Assembly: GCA_029203145.1 (NCBI GenBank)
Contig: CP119309.1
Coordinates: 2,071,001-2,135,000, forward strand
DNA length: 64,000 nt
Reading direction: 5' to 3'
DNA from: Candidatus Brevundimonas phytovorans
Lineage (GTDB): Bacteria > Pseudomonadota > Alphaproteobacteria > Caulobacterales > Caulobacteraceae
A model generated the notes under the pieces. The model saw only the letters and a list, made by a program, of their open reading frames with translations. It did no database searches and was not told the DNA's origin. Positions 44,306 through 53,610 of this stretch are shown one piece after another (the stretch's first letter is position 1; each line of letters opens with the position of its first letter). Position numbers and translations under genes: made by a program.

Positions 44306-45718
44306 CTAGCCCGCCGCGCCATAGGCGGCGGCGACGCCCGACTGGGGCGCCGGGATGGCCGTGCCCTCGTCGGCGTATTCGTTCAGCTTGTTGCGCAGGG
44401 TGCGGATCGAGATGCCCAGAATGGTCGCCGCATGGGTGCGGTTGCCCAGGCAGTGGTTCAGGGTGTCGAGGATCAGCGTCTTTTCCATCTCGGCCACGGT
44501 CTGACCGACGAAGCTGCGGGTCATGGCGTCGGCCATCTGAGCCGCATGACCGGCGACGCCCCCGTCATAGGTCGAGGCGGTCGGCGACGGGGCGGTCGAG
44601 CCGCCTTCCAGCAGGGGGCGGCCGTCCGGCAGGCGGATGGCGTCAACGTCGATCTCCGGCCCCGTCGCCAGCAGGACGGCGCGGTGCATGGCGTTTTCCA
44701 GCTCGCGCACGTTGCCGGGCCAGCGGTGGCCGACCAGGGCGCGGCGGGCCTCGATCGAGATCGGACGCGGCGGCACGCCGTTGGCGACGGCGTATTTGCG
44801 GATGAAGTGGTCGCACAGGACGGCGATGTCGCCAGGACGTTCGCGCAAGGACGGCAGACGCAGGTTCACCACGTTCAGGCGATAGAGCAGGTCCTCGCGG
44901 AAGCTCCCCTCGGCCACGGCCTTGGCCAGGTCGCGGTTCGAGGTGGCGATGATGCGGATGTTGACCGGCACCGGCTTGGAGCCGCCGACGCGGTCGATGA
45001 CCCGTTCCTGAATGGCGCGCAGCAGCTTGGCTTGCAGGCGGGCGTCCATCTCGCTGATTTCGTCCAGCAGCAGGGTGCCGCCGTCGGCCTCCTCGAACTT
45101 GCCGATGCGGCGGGCCACAGCGCCGGTGAAGGCGCCCTTCTCGTGACCGAACAGCTCGGATTCCAGCAGGTTGTCGGGAATGGCGGCGCAGTTGACGCTG
45201 ATGAAGGCGCGGTCGGCGCGCTTGGAGCCGTTGTGCAGGTGACGGGCCATCACCTCCTTGCCGACGCCGCTTTCGCCGGTGATCAGGATGGAGGCGTCCG
45301 AGCGCGCCACCTGATCGGCCAGGGCCACGACGGCCTTCATCGCCGGATCGGCCGAGATCATCGGGCGCTCGTCGTCGGCCACGGCGGACAGGACGGCGGC
45401 GATCAGGTCCGCCTCGGGCGGCAGGGGGATGAACTCCTTGGCCCCGGCGCGGATGGCGTCGGCGGCTTCGCGCGCGTCGGCGTCCACGCCGCAGGCCACG
45501 ACCGGGACGTGGATGCGCTCGGCGTCGTTGGCGGCGATCAGGGCGGCGATGTCGATGCGGTAGTCGACCATCATCAGGTCGGCCCCCTGCCCGCGACGCA
45601 GTTGCTCAGTCGCCTGATCGGCGCGTTCGACGTGCTGGACCTTGGCGCCGTGCGCCATGGCCATCTTCACCGCCGTCGCCAGCTGTCCGCTGAGCCTGCC
45701 AACCACCAGAAGCCGCAT
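44306..45718 (-). CDS. flbD: FlbD, sigma-54-dependent flagellar transcriptional activator
   Basis: In Caulobacter FlbD activates late (sigma-54) flagellar genes and represses the fliF operon. The 470-residue protein has a degenerate receiver-like N-terminal domain (LLVVGRLSGQLATAVKM, LMMVDYR), an AAA+ domain with Walker A GESGVGKE, GAFTGA, and LLLDEISEMD, and a Fis-type HTH (NRTHAATILGISIRTLRNKL). It follows fliN after 44 nt. FliX, its usual partner, is not in the window. Confidence 0.94.
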   Translation of the reverse strand: MRLLVVGRLSGQLATAVKMAMAHGAKVQHVERADQATEQLRRGQGADLMMVDYRIDIAALIAANDAERIHVPVVACGVDADAREAADAIRAGAKEFIPLPPEADLIAAVLSAVADDERPMISADPAMKAVVALADQVARSDASILITGESGVGKEVMARHLHNGSKRADRAFISVNCAAIPDNLLESELFGHEKGAFTGAVARRIGKFEEADGGTLLLDEISEMDARLQAKLLRAIQERVIDRVGGSKPVPVNIRIIATSNRDLAKAVAEGSFREDLLYRLNVVNLRLPSLRERPGDIAVLCDHFIRKYAVANGVPPRPISIEARRALVGHRWPGNVRELENAMHRAVLLATGPEIDVDAIRLPDGRPLLEGGSTAPSPTASTYDGGVAGHAAQMADAMTRSFVGQTVAEMEKTLILDTLNHCLGNRTHAATILGISIRTLRNKLNEYADEGTAIPAPQSGVAAAYGAAG

Positions 45719-45762
45719 GGGTCTTCTCCTCTAGATCGCTACAACGAAAACCGGGCGGCCCA

Positions 45763-46095
45763 TCAGGCGCCCGAGTCCTCGGTCTTGATGATTTCCGTCA
45801 TGGTCACGCCCAGGCGGTCCTCGACGACGACGACCTCCCCGCGGGCGACCAGACGGTTGTTGACGAAGATGTCGATCGCCTCGCCGACCTTGCGGTCCAG
45901 CTCCAGCACCGAGCCGCGGTTCAGCTTCAGCAGCTGGGCCACCGACATGTGGGCCTTGCCCAGGACGGCCGAAATGTTGACCGGCACGTCGAAGACGGTG
46001 GCCAGGTCGGCGGCGGACTTCTCGCCGCCCTCGTCGGCGACGGCGAGCGCAGTGGAATCGCCGAACTCTTCCAGGGCGAGATCGTCGGTGGCCAT
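45763..46095 (-). CDS. fliN: Flagellar motor switch protein FliN
   Basis: A 110-residue FliN with the SpoA domain: VFDVPVNISAVLGKAHMSVA, QLLKLNRGSVLELDRKVGEA, DIFVNNRLVARGEVVVVEDR. FliN forms the C-ring with FliG and FliM; FliM is not in the window. Its ATG overlaps the last base of the fliH stop. Confidence 0.95.
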   Translation of the reverse strand: MATDDLALEEFGDSTALAVADEGGEKSAADLATVFDVPVNISAVLGKAHMSVAQLLKLNRGSVLELDRKVGEAIDIFVNNRLVARGEVVVVEDRLGVTMTEIIKTEDSGA

Positions 46096-46751
46096 CAGAA
46101 GGCGCTCCTGTCGAGGGTTTCAGCATGACCGGCCTCGGCGGCCAAGGCGGCCTCCAGGGCGGCCGAAACGCGGGCGGCGACGCCCTCGGGATCAAACTCG
46201 GCGCGGCCGTCGGCCCATTCCAGCGTGAAGGCGGCGGCGGGGGCGCCGGCGTCCTCGCGGAAGGCGATCAGGCCGCTGAAACCGGCGTCGGCGCACAGGG
46301 CCTCCACATGGGCGCGGGTCTCGGCGTCCAGACCCGAGGCGCGGACCTGCAAACGGGGCGAGGCGTCGATCTCCTGGGCCAGTTGCTCGATGGCGGCTTC
46401 CAGCGGGCGGCGCGGGAAGCGATCGAAGGCGGCGGAGGCCAGGGTGCGGGCGGCGGCGACCGACAGTTCTGCCGACTGACGACGATGGGCCTCGGCGACC
46501 GTGCTGAGCGCTCCGGCGGCCTGGGCCACCGACTGGGCCAGGGCGGACAGGGCGTCGGCGCGCAGGGCCTCGACCTCGGCCAGGGCCTGCTGGCGGGCTT
46601 CCAGACGGGCCTGGGCGACCAGGGCGTCGACCTCGGCCGGGGCGAAGGACCGCTTGACCGGTTGCCAGGCCGAGGGGCGCACGACGTCGCCAGCCGCATC
46701 GAACTCGGTGTCGAAGATGAAGGGACGCGCGGTGGAGGGGATGCCGGTCAT
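46095..46751 (-). CDS. fliH: FliH-like flagellar assembly protein (FlbE)
   Basis: The 218-residue protein sits where FliH (FlbE in Caulobacter) is found, between fliG and fliN. It has an N-terminal peptide (RPFIFDTEFDAAGD), an Ala/Glu/Gln-rich coiled coil (about 35-100), and a C-terminal domain with ALEAAL near the end. FliH restrains the FliI ATPase and links it to FliN. The assignment rests on both context and shape because the family is poorly conserved. Confidence 0.85.
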   Translation of the reverse strand: MTGIPSTARPFIFDTEFDAAGDVVRPSAWQPVKRSFAPAEVDALVAQARLEARQQALAEVEALRADALSALAQSVAQAAGALSTVAEAHRRQSAELSVAAARTLASAAFDRFPRRPLEAAIEQLAQEIDASPRLQVRASGLDAETRAHVEALCADAGFSGLIAFREDAGAPAAAFTLEWADGRAEFDPEGVAARVSAALEAALAAEAGHAETLDRSAF

Positions 46752-46752
46752 G

Positions 46753-47787
46753 TCAGTAGATCAACTCGTCGTCGCCGCTCTGGCCGGCCAGCATGATGTC
46801 GCCGCGCGCGGCCAGGTCCTTGGCCACCTGGACCATGGTCATCTGGGCGGCGTCGACGTCCTTGAGGCGGACAGGCCCCATGGACTCCATGTCTTCGCGC
46901 ATGATCTTCGAGGCGCGCTCGGACATGTTGGAGAAGAACATCTCCCGCAGGGCGTCCGAGGCGCCCTTGAGCGCCAGACCCAGCTGATCCTTCTCGACCG
47001 CGCGCAGCAGGGTCTGCACGCCGCCGGGGTCCAGCTTGGACAGATCCTCGAAGACGAACATCAGCGAGCGGATGCGCTCGGCGGAATCGCGGCTGCGTTC
47101 CTCCAGGGCGCCGATGAAGCGGGCCTCGGTCTGGCGGTCGAAGCTGTTGAAGATGTCGGCCATCAGTTCATGGCTGTCGCGCTTGGACGTGCGCGCCAGG
47201 TTGGACATGAACTCGGTGCGCAGGGTTTGCTCGATCTTGTCGAGGATGTCGCGCTGCACCGGCTCCATGCGCAGCATGCGCTGGACGCATTCCAGGGCGA
47301 AGTCCTCGGGCAGGGCCGTCAGCACGCGCGAGGCGTGGTCAGGGCGGACCTTGGACAGGACCACGGCGACGGTCTGCGGGTATTCGTTCTTGAGATAGTT
47401 GGCGAGGACCGCCTCGTTCACATTGCCGAGCTTGTCCCACATGGTGCGCCCGGCGGGGCCGCGGATTTCCTCCATCAGGGCGTCGACGCGGTCGCCCGGC
47501 ATGAAGGAGGCCAGCAGGCGCTGGGTCTGCTCATAGCTGCCCATCAAGGCCCCGGCGCCACCGATGCCGGAGACGAACTCGACCAGGACCTCCTCGACCA
47601 CGGCGGCGGCCACGGTGCCGAGACCGGCCATGGCCTGGGAGACCTCCTTGATCTCCTCCTCATCGAGCTGCTGCCACAGGATGGTGTGCTCTTCGCCCAG
47701 CGACAGCAGGACGACGGCCGCCTTTTCAGGGCCCGTCAGCTTGCGGATATCGTCGATCGGGGCCTTTTTACTCACCAGGCGGGTCAT
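46753..47787 (-). CDS. fliG: Flagellar motor switch protein FliG
   Basis: The 344-residue protein has the three FliG domains: N-terminal ([20 protein letters not shown]), middle with the EHPQ-like element ([20 protein letters not shown]), and C-terminal torque domain ([20 protein letters not shown]). It overlaps the fliF stop by four bases (ATGA). Confidence 0.96.
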   Translation of the reverse strand: MTRLVSKKAPIDDIRKLTGPEKAAVVLLSLGEEHTILWQQLDEEEIKEVSQAMAGLGTVAAAVVEEVLVEFVSGIGGAGALMGSYEQTQRLLASFMPGDRVDALMEEIRGPAGRTMWDKLGNVNEAVLANYLKNEYPQTVAVVLSKVRPDHASRVLTALPEDFALECVQRMLRMEPVQRDILDKIEQTLRTEFMSNLARTSKRDSHELMADIFNSFDRQTEARFIGALEERSRDSAERIRSLMFVFEDLSKLDPGGVQTLLRAVEKDQLGLALKGASDALREMFFSNMSERASKIMREDMESMGPVRLKDVDAAQMTMVQVAKDLAARGDIMLAGQSGDDELIY

Positions 47788-49439
47788 GTGGTTTCATGCA
47801 CCCAGGAGCGGAGGATGGCGGTGGATTCCTCGGGGTGGGAATCCACGAAGTCGGCCACCTTCTTGATCGAGGAGGCCTTCACCTGGCCCTCGATGCGCGC
47901 GATGTCGAGGCGCTGATCCATCTCGCTGGGCGCGGCCAGCATGGCCGGCTGGCCAGGCAGGGTTCCGCCGACCAGCTGAGTGTCCAGCGGCGTCACCGGC
48001 AGGCCGTTGGCGCCGGCCAGGGCAGGCGCGCCGGCGCCGCCCGAGGCCGTCTTCAGCAGGGGACGGACGACGAAGAAGATCAGCAGCAGGCCGGTGATCA
48101 GCAGGACCAGCAGTTCGACCCCGCGCATGATGTCGTTCTTGTCGAAGTTGAACATCGACGAGCCTTCGTCCGCGCCCGGCGCCGCCGAGGGTTCGCGGTT
48201 GAAGCGGACGTTGACCACCTCGATCTTGTCGCCGCGGGTCTCGTCGATGCCGACGGCGGCCGCGACCAGGGTCTTGATCTGCTGCACTTCTTCGGCGGTG
48301 CGCGGGGCGTAGGTCGGCTCGCCCTTGCCGCCGGCGGCCGGCGTGTACTTGCCGTCCACGGCGACCGAGACCGACAGCTTCTTGACCTCGCCCGGCTCCT
48401 TGACTGTCGTGGTGGTGGTGTTGGAGATCTCGTAGTTGGTCGTCTCGGTGTTTTCCGAGTTGGTCGAGCCGATCGGCGTGGTGTTCGGAGCCTGACCGCC
48501 GGGGATGTTGTTGGTGGCGGTGACGCCGCCGTCGGCCTGGCCCGTCGTGTCCTGCGACTGCGAACCGTTGGTGGAGGTCGAGCGGACGACCTGACCGTCG
48601 GGGTCGTATTTCTGTTCCTGGGTGGTCGAGCGGCTGTGGTCGATGTCGGCAGTGACCTGGACGCGGGCCGCCCCGGCGCCGACGACGCCCTCGACGATGT
48701 CCTTGATGCGGGCCTGCAGCTGGGATTCGGTCGTGGCCTTGGCGGCCTCGGCGTTGGCCGAGGTGAAGCCCGTGTCTTCCGAGCCGGCGGCCAGGGTGCG
48801 ATTGGACTGGTCCGTCACCGTGACCTTGTCCGGCTTCAGGTTCGGCACCGAGGAGGCGACGACGTTGCGGATGGCGCGAACCTGATCGGCGCTGAGATCG
48901 CGCCCGCCCACGCCCACGACCACGGCGGCGGTGGGATCGGTGGCGGCCGCCTGGAACATCTCGCGGCGCGGCATGGTGATGTGGACGCGGGCCGAGGTGA
49001 TGCCGCGCATCGACATGATGGTGCGCGACAGCTCGCCTTGCAGGGCGCGCTGCTCGTTCAGGTTCTGCTGGAACTCGGTCTGGCCCAGCACCGACTGGTT
49101 GTCGAAGATCTCGTAGCCGACGCTGCCCGAGGTCACGAGCCCCTTGCCCGCCAGCAGCAGGCGCGCCGTGCCGACTTCGTCGCGGCTGACGAAGATGGTC
49201 GAGCCGTCGCCCTTGGAAGTGTATTTGATGGCGGCCTGATCCAGGGCCGCGCTGATCTCGGAGGCTTCGCGCAGGTCGAGGTTGGAATAGAGCAGAGCGT
49301 CGGGCGCCTGGCCCACCCGCAGCATGACGGCGACCAGCACGGCGGCCACGCCCGCGGCGACGCCAAGCACTGCGGCCAAGCGGCCGATCCCGAACTTCTG
49401 CAACGCCGCCGTGAAGCCGCCCACGCGTCCCCGCCTCAT
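47784..49439 (-). CDS. fliF: Flagellar MS-ring protein FliF
   Basis: FliF builds the MS ring. The 551-residue protein has two membrane segments (about 16-38 and 437-460), ring-building motifs ([32 protein letters not shown]), a long Gly/Thr/Asn-rich periplasmic stretch and a C-terminal FliG-binding tail ([20 protein letters not shown]). It is first in the operon, with a candidate CtrA box about 50-65 nt upstream. Confidence 0.95.
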   Translation of the reverse strand: MRRGRVGGFTAALQKFGIGRLAAVLGVAAGVAAVLVAVMLRVGQAPDALLYSNLDLREASEISAALDQAAIKYTSKGDGSTIFVSRDEVGTARLLLAGKGLVTSGSVGYEIFDNQSVLGQTEFQQNLNEQRALQGELSRTIMSMRGITSARVHITMPRREMFQAAATDPTAAVVVGVGGRDLSADQVRAIRNVVASSVPNLKPDKVTVTDQSNRTLAAGSEDTGFTSANAEAAKATTESQLQARIKDIVEGVVGAGAARVQVTADIDHSRSTTQEQKYDPDGQVVRSTSTNGSQSQDTTGQADGGVTATNNIPGGQAPNTTPIGSTNSENTETTNYEISNTTTTTVKEPGEVKKLSVSVAVDGKYTPAAGGKGEPTYAPRTAEEVQQIKTLVAAAVGIDETRGDKIEVVNVRFNREPSAAPGADEGSSMFNFDKNDIMRGVELLVLLITGLLLIFFVVRPLLKTASGGAGAPALAGANGLPVTPLDTQLVGGTLPGQPAMLAAPSEMDQRLDIARIEGQVKASSIKKVADFVDSHPEESTAILRSWVHETT

Positions 49440-49487
49440 ACTGGCGGGAGGACCACACCGCCCCGCTAGGCAGAAAGTGCCGCGTGG

Positions 49488-49506
49488 ATGGTAAACGCCG
49501 CGTTAA
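49488..49506 (-). promoter_or_regulatory. Candidate CtrA box of the fliF operon
   Basis: On the minus strand TTAA, a 7-nt spacer (CGCGGCG), then TTTACCAT, one base off TTAA-N7-TTAACCAT. A further TTAA lies six bases upstream. Position and orientation suit the fliF start at 49439. fliF is CtrA-dependent in Caulobacter. Confidence 0.6.
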
Positions 49507-49544
49507 GATGCGTTAAAGATTGAGGGAATCCGAGGTCTATCAGC

Positions 49545-49676
49545 TTTCCTCCCCATTCCATGGGGAGGTGGATCAGCGGCGAAGCCGACGAGACGGAGGG
49601 GGCGACTCTGCGGCTGCCGTTTGCGCCGCCCCCTCCACCGCTACGCGGTCCCCCTCCCCATGAAATGGGGAGGAAA
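49545..49676 (-). repeat. MITE-like element, copy C (inverted)
   Basis: About 132 bp, in opposite orientation to copies A and B. Ends are TTCCTCCCCATTCCATGG and CCATGAAATGGGGAGGAA; the interior contains CCACCGCTACGCGGTCC. It lies between leucine dehydrogenase and fliF. Confidence 0.82.
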
Positions 49677-49708
49677 GAAAAAGGCGGCGCGCCTTTCGAC
49701 ACGCCGCC
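49676..49708 (-). terminator. Terminator of leucine dehydrogenase gene
   Basis: On the minus strand GGCGGCG, a 12-nt loop, CGCCGCC, then TTTTTCTTT; it abuts repeat copy C. Confidence 0.8.
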
Positions 49709-49734
49709 CTCTTCAGACTTCAGTGTTTGAAAGC

Positions 49735-50832
49735 TCAGGCCGCCTTCAGCAGCTCGGCCTTCAGGTCGCCAGCCGCCTTGATGCGGGCTTCGGCGATGGC
49801 GTCGGCGATCAGGTGGGTCGGCTTGTTCTCGACCACCGAGCGCTCAAGGATTTCCTCGAAGGTGTCCATCAGGCGCGACAGCTTGCCTTCGACCCAGGAG
49901 GCGTCATAGGCGCCGCCCGACTGGCGAGCGTTCATTTCCGAGGCGACGTTGATGATGCCGCCGCCGTTGACGACGTAGTCGGGGGCGTAGAGCACGCCGC
50001 GACGGAACAGCTCGTCGCCGATGTCGGCGGTGGCCAGCTGGTTGTTGGCGGCGCCGCAGACGGCCTTGACCTTGAGGCGGTCGAGGGTCTGCAGGTTCAG
50101 CGTCGCGCCCAGGGCGCAGGGGGCGTAGATGTCGGCGGCGACGTCATAGATGGCGTCGGGCGCGACGATCTCGGCGCCGGTCGCGGCGGCGACGGCGTCC
50201 AGGTTGGCCTGGTTGACGTCGGTGATGATCAGCTTGGCGCCGGCCTTGTGCAGCTTCTCGGCCAGATAGGCGCCGACGTGGCCCACGCCCTGGATGGCGA
50301 CGGTCAGGCCGGTCATGTCGTCCTGCTTGAACAGGCGACGGGCCACGACCAGATTCGAGCGGAACACGCCCTCGGCGGTGACAGGGCTGGGGTCGCCCGA
50401 GGCTTCCGGGCCGTCCTTCAGGCCGAGCACGTATTCGGTGACCTTGCGGGCCTCGGCGATGTCCTCGACCGAGGTGCCGACGTCTTCGGCGGCGTAGTAG
50501 TTACCGCCCAGACCGTTCAGGGCGCGGCCGAAGGCGCGGAACAGTTCCGGCGACTTCTGGGTGCGGCTGTCGCCGATGATGACCGACTTGCCGCCGCCCA
50601 TTTCGAGGTCGGCGACCGCGTTCTTGTAGCTCATGCCCTTGGACAGACGCAGCACGTCTTCCAGCGCTTCGGCGGCCGAGGCGTAGTTCCACATCCGGGT
50701 GCCGCCGACGGCGGGGCCGCGCGCGGTGGAGTGAACGGCGACGATGGCCTTCAGGCCGGTTTTCTCGTCGTGGAAGGCGTGGACGCCTTCATGGTTCGCG
50801 AAAGAGGGGGAATCAAACAGCGTCTTGCCCAT
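49735..50832 (-). CDS. Leucine dehydrogenase (Glu/Leu/Phe/Val family)
   Basis: The 365-residue enzyme deaminates branched-chain amino acids with NAD+. It has the N-terminal TRMWNYASAAEALEDVLRLS, catalytic-region GMSYKNAVADLEMGGGKSV (with the Lys), and NAD site IQGVGHVGAYLAEKLHKAGA. The length and N-terminus match leucine/valine dehydrogenases rather than glutamate dehydrogenase (over 400 residues). With ilvE (57 kb) it would link branched-chain amino acids to keto acids. Confidence 0.9.
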   Translation of the reverse strand: MGKTLFDSPSFANHEGVHAFHDEKTGLKAIVAVHSTARGPAVGGTRMWNYASAAEALEDVLRLSKGMSYKNAVADLEMGGGKSVIIGDSRTQKSPELFRAFGRALNGLGGNYYAAEDVGTSVEDIAEARKVTEYVLGLKDGPEASGDPSPVTAEGVFRSNLVVARRLFKQDDMTGLTVAIQGVGHVGAYLAEKLHKAGAKLIITDVNQANLDAVAAATGAEIVAPDAIYDVAADIYAPCALGATLNLQTLDRLKVKAVCGAANNQLATADIGDELFRRGVLYAPDYVVNGGGIINVASEMNARQSGGAYDASWVEGKLSRLMDTFEEILERSVVENKPTHLIADAIAEARIKAAGDLKAELLKAA

Positions 50833-50931
50833 GACAGGCCTTTCCTGGGGTATTTTTTGTTGCGCGAGGAGATACGCCGCGCCCGCCTAAACGGCAAGCA
50901 TGACGGTTTCGCGTCCGAGCCCTTCTTGATC

Positions 50932-50967
50932 CCGCTCATGCCGGCGGACGCCGGGATGAGCGGTGAG
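50932..50967. repeat. Palindromic repeat, copy 3
   Basis: CCGCTCAT, CCGGC-GGAC-GCCGG, ATGAGCGG: a hairpin of the family seen at 30385 and 38120. It lies just after the lipase-like gene and could terminate it. Confidence 0.75.
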
Positions 50968-50974
50968 CGGGAAC

Positions 50975-51994
50975 TCAGCGCGCCTTCGGATCAGCCCGCA
51001 GCGCCGGCAGCACCGGCCCGGCGCCGGACGGCAGGGGCGCGGCGGCGTCGCGCAGCCAGGCCTCGACGTCGCGATAGACGACCTCGCCTTGCAGGTCGCG
51101 GTTCAGGATGTGCCAGCCGTTCGGGTAATAGGCGGTGCGCAGGTTGGGCCGTTCGCCCGCCCGCTCCAGCGCCAGCCGCATCGGCCCCTTGCGCACGATC
51201 TGGTCATGGGCGCCGTAGAGCAGCAGGGTCGGTTTCTCGATCGCGCCGAGACGCATCGAGGCCGCCTCCATCAGGTCGACCAGGCCATGCATGGAATCGA
51301 AGCGGGTGGCGAGGATGCTCTGCGGATCGCGCCCGTTGCGGATCAGTTCCAGCGTATTGTCCGAGGCGCGAATGTTGCGGACGGCGAAGGCGGGCGGCTC
51401 AACCGTCTTGGCTCCCATCAGGCGAGCGGCGGCCCAGAGGCCGGCGCGGTTGAGCGGGCTCTGGCTGGACCAGCCCCAGACGCCGGGAGCCAGCAGGACC
51501 ACCCGGTCGGCGTCGGGCGGGGTCTCGCCGCCGAAGGCGGCGATGGTCGAGGACCCGCCCATGCTCTCGCCCGCCACCACGATCAGGGCGTTGGGGCGCT
51601 CGGCGCGAACGAGGGAGACGATGGTGCGCAGGTCGGCGCTGGTCAGGCTCTCCGACGCGAACTCGCCGCGATGGGGCGACAGGCCGAAGCCGCGCTGGTC
51701 ATAGGCCCAGGTTTCGATGCCGCGCGTGGCCCACCACGGCCCGGCCAGACGGAAGGAGGCGTAGTGGTCGTTGAAGCCGTGCAGGGCGACGATGACGGCC
51801 CAGGGCTGCGCGCCGTTCTCGGGGCTCCAGCGCAGATAGGGCAGCCGCGCGCCGTCCTGAACCACGAAGGCGCCGCGGCCGAGGGTTCCGGCCTCGATGC
51901 GCGGGCCATTGAAGCCGTTGGGCGGGGTTTGCGGGCCTTGCAGGTGCGGCGTGGCGCAGGCGGACAGGGCAAAGCTGAGCAGCACGGCGCCCAT
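50975..51994 (-). CDS. Alpha/beta hydrolase lipoprotein (monoacylglycerol lipase-like)
   Basis: The 339-residue protein begins MGAVLLSFALSACATPHLQG, a lipoprotein signal with LSAC lipobox. The hydrolase core has VIVALHGFNDHYASF (oxyanion), nucleophile Ser in VVAGESMGGS, Asp in LLLYGAHDQIV and His in YPNGWHILN: a full triad. I set the start at 51994 because the frame above it runs through a perfect inverted repeat (52011-52166) and not through gene-like sequence. Substrate is unknown; lysophospholipids or monoglycerides are family guesses. Confidence 0.87.
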   Translation of the reverse strand: MGAVLLSFALSACATPHLQGPQTPPNGFNGPRIEAGTLGRGAFVVQDGARLPYLRWSPENGAQPWAVIVALHGFNDHYASFRLAGPWWATRGIETWAYDQRGFGLSPHRGEFASESLTSADLRTIVSLVRAERPNALIVVAGESMGGSSTIAAFGGETPPDADRVVLLAPGVWGWSSQSPLNRAGLWAAARLMGAKTVEPPAFAVRNIRASDNTLELIRNGRDPQSILATRFDSMHGLVDLMEAASMRLGAIEKPTLLLYGAHDQIVRKGPMRLALERAGERPNLRTAYYPNGWHILNRDLQGEVVYRDVEAWLRDAAAPLPSGAGPVLPALRADPKAR

Positions 51995-52010
51995 CCACCC
52001 GCGAAGAGCC

Positions 52011-52166
52011 TTCCCTTCTCCCCTCGAGGGAGAAGGTGGGCGCTGAAGGCGCTCGGATGAGGGGGAGGTTTCGGCAGGCAGACGGTCCGCCGATGAGCAT
52101 GAGGTTGCCCGCCCCCTCATCCGTCTTGCTCCGCAAGCCACCTTCTCCCTCGAGGGGAGAAGGGAA
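52011..52166. repeat. 156-bp element with perfect 29-bp inverted ends
   Basis: The arms at 52011-52039 and 52138-52166 are exact reverse complements. An inner pair GGATGAGGGGG (52055-52065) and CCCCCTCATCC (52112-52122) is also perfect. There is no ORF. It is a MITE-like element or a large cruciform, related in style but not sequence to the 130-bp elements. It lies between the UDG gene and the lipoprotein gene, so it may affect read-through. Confidence 0.9.
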
Positions 52167-52179
52167 AGAAAGCTGCGCA

Positions 52180-52815
52180 TTACGCCAGTATCTCCGCTGT
52201 CCTCTGGCGAAGGTAGGGCAGAACCTCGGCGTCGAACCACGGATTTTTGCGCAGCCAGGCCGTATTGCGCCACGACGGGTGCGGCAGGGGCAGGATGGCG
52301 GGGGCGTAGTCGCGCCAGGCGCGGACCGTTTCGGTCATGGTGGCCCTGGCCCGGTCGCCCAGAGCCCAGGTCTGGGCATAGCCGCCGACCAGCAGGGTCA
52401 GCTCGACCTTGGGCAGTTCGGCCAGCAGCCGGGGCCGCCAAAGCTCGGCGCAGCGGCGCGGCGGCGGATAGTCGCCGCCTTTCGGATTTGTGCCGGGAAA
52501 GCAGAAGGCCTGGGCGGCGACGCCAAGACGGGCGTCGCCGTAGAAGGTCGCCTCGTCCACGCCCATCCAGTCGCGCAGGCGCACCCCGGACGGATCGGTG
52601 AAGGGCAGACCGCTTTCATGCACGCGCCGCCCCGGCGCCTGGCCGCAGATCAGCAGGCGGGTTTCGGGGGCGACCATGACCACCGGGCGTGGGGTGTGGG
52701 GCAACTGCCCCAGGCACGCCCGGCAGGCGCGGATGTCGGCCAGGACTGCGTCCAGACCGCCCTCGTCCACGCCCGCTTGGGGGCCCTCTTCAGGATCAGT
52801 CGAAGTCGCCGTCAT
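52180..52815 (-). CDS. Uracil-DNA glycosylase family protein
   Basis: The 211-residue protein has the UDG fold motifs: LLICGQAPGRRVHESGLPFT (active site region) and LPLPHPSWRNTAW (DNA loop, HPSWR). CRACLGQLPHTP near the N-terminus contains only two Cys, so the four-Cys iron-sulfur site of family 4 is not obvious. DNA repair is likely but the specific lesion is not readable. ATG 52815 overlaps the upstream DUF3253 gene by 20 nt. Confidence 0.86.
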   Translation of the reverse strand: MTATSTDPEEGPQAGVDEGGLDAVLADIRACRACLGQLPHTPRPVVMVAPETRLLICGQAPGRRVHESGLPFTDPSGVRLRDWMGVDEATFYGDARLGVAAQAFCFPGTNPKGGDYPPPRRCAELWRPRLLAELPKVELTLLVGGYAQTWALGDRARATMTETVRAWRDYAPAILPLPHPSWRNTAWLRKNPWFDAEVLPYLRQRTAEILA

Positions 52816-53119
52816 CCGAAGGCTCGACCGGCGGCAGGGCCGCAAGCGCGGCAGCCGTCTCGGCCTCAGTCGGCAGGCGCAGACGGATCACGCCCTTGAA
52901 GGCGTTGGGGTCAACAACCTTGCCCTTCTTGGTGATGGTCAGCTTGCCCTGACGCATCAGGCCCAGGGCCGCGGCGCGGACCTTGGGCAGCATGCGCTGC
53001 CACTGCTCGGGCTGCAGCTCTTTGGCCACGTCCGAGGGTTCAATGCTCTTGCCGCCGACGTTCTTGGGGTCAGCCTTGGCCAGTTTTTCAAAAATGGCCG
53101 CTTCGATAGGATCGCTCAT
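52796..53119 (-). CDS. DUF3253 family protein
   Basis: The 107-residue protein (IEAAIFEKLAKADPKNVGGK, SIEPSDVAKELQPEQWQRML, LGLMRQGKLTITKKGKVVDP) is a DUF3253 winged-helix-like protein of unknown function. Its end overlaps the start of the UDG gene by 20 nt, so they are coupled. It is divergent from a PaaI-type thioesterase, 47 nt away. Confidence 0.85.
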   Translation of the reverse strand: MSDPIEAAIFEKLAKADPKNVGGKSIEPSDVAKELQPEQWQRMLPKVRAAALGLMRQGKLTITKKGKVVDPNAFKGVIRLRLPTEAETAAALAALPPVEPSDDGDFD

Positions 53120-53166
53120 TGCGCCTATATGCTGCACAGCAGGACCGGAAAGAAGGCGAAACCGAC

Positions 53167-53604
53167 ATGGTTGAGAAAATCACAGTCACCGAAGGCGAGT
53201 TCGCCGGATGGACGACCTATGAAATCTCCAACACCACCTTCGATTCCACCGTCGGGCCCTTCTATCGAAAGCCTGACCCCGACGGCTCGATGCGCTGCGC
53301 CTTCCGGGCCGAACAGAAGCACATGAATTTCGGCGGCCGGATGCACGGCGGCTGCCTGATGACCTTTGCCGACATCGCCATGTTCCAGATCGCCTATCAG
53401 GAGATGGAGGGGGCGTCCGGCGTGACGGTGCAGCTGGATTCCACCTTCATCGACGGCGCCTATGTCGGCGAACTGATCGAGGCGACCGGCCAGGTGACGA
53501 AGGCCGGCAAGAGCCTGATCTTCGTGCGCGGTCAGATCAACACGGGCGACCGGCTGCTGATGACCTTTTCGGGCGTGATCCGGAAGTTCACGCCGCGAGA
53601 CTGA
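53167..53604 (+). CDS. PaaI-type hotdog thioesterase
   Basis: The 145-residue hotdog protein has the PaaI-family motif NFGGRMHGGCLMTFADIAMF and the strand VTVQLDSTFIDGAYVGELIE. Acyl-CoA thioesterase activity is expected; the substrate is unknown. Confidence 0.88.
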   Translation: MVEKITVTEGEFAGWTTYEISNTTFDSTVGPFYRKPDPDGSMRCAFRAEQKHMNFGGRMHGGCLMTFADIAMFQIAYQEMEGASGVTVQLDSTFIDGAYVGELIEATGQVTKAGKSLIFVRGQINTGDRLLMTFSGVIRKFTPRD

Positions 53605-53610
53605 GGCCGC

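Noticed and set aside
52000..52441. N-terminal extension of the hydrolase gene at 50975
   Set aside because: The extended frame reads through the perfect inverted repeat, and the signal peptide begins at 51994.
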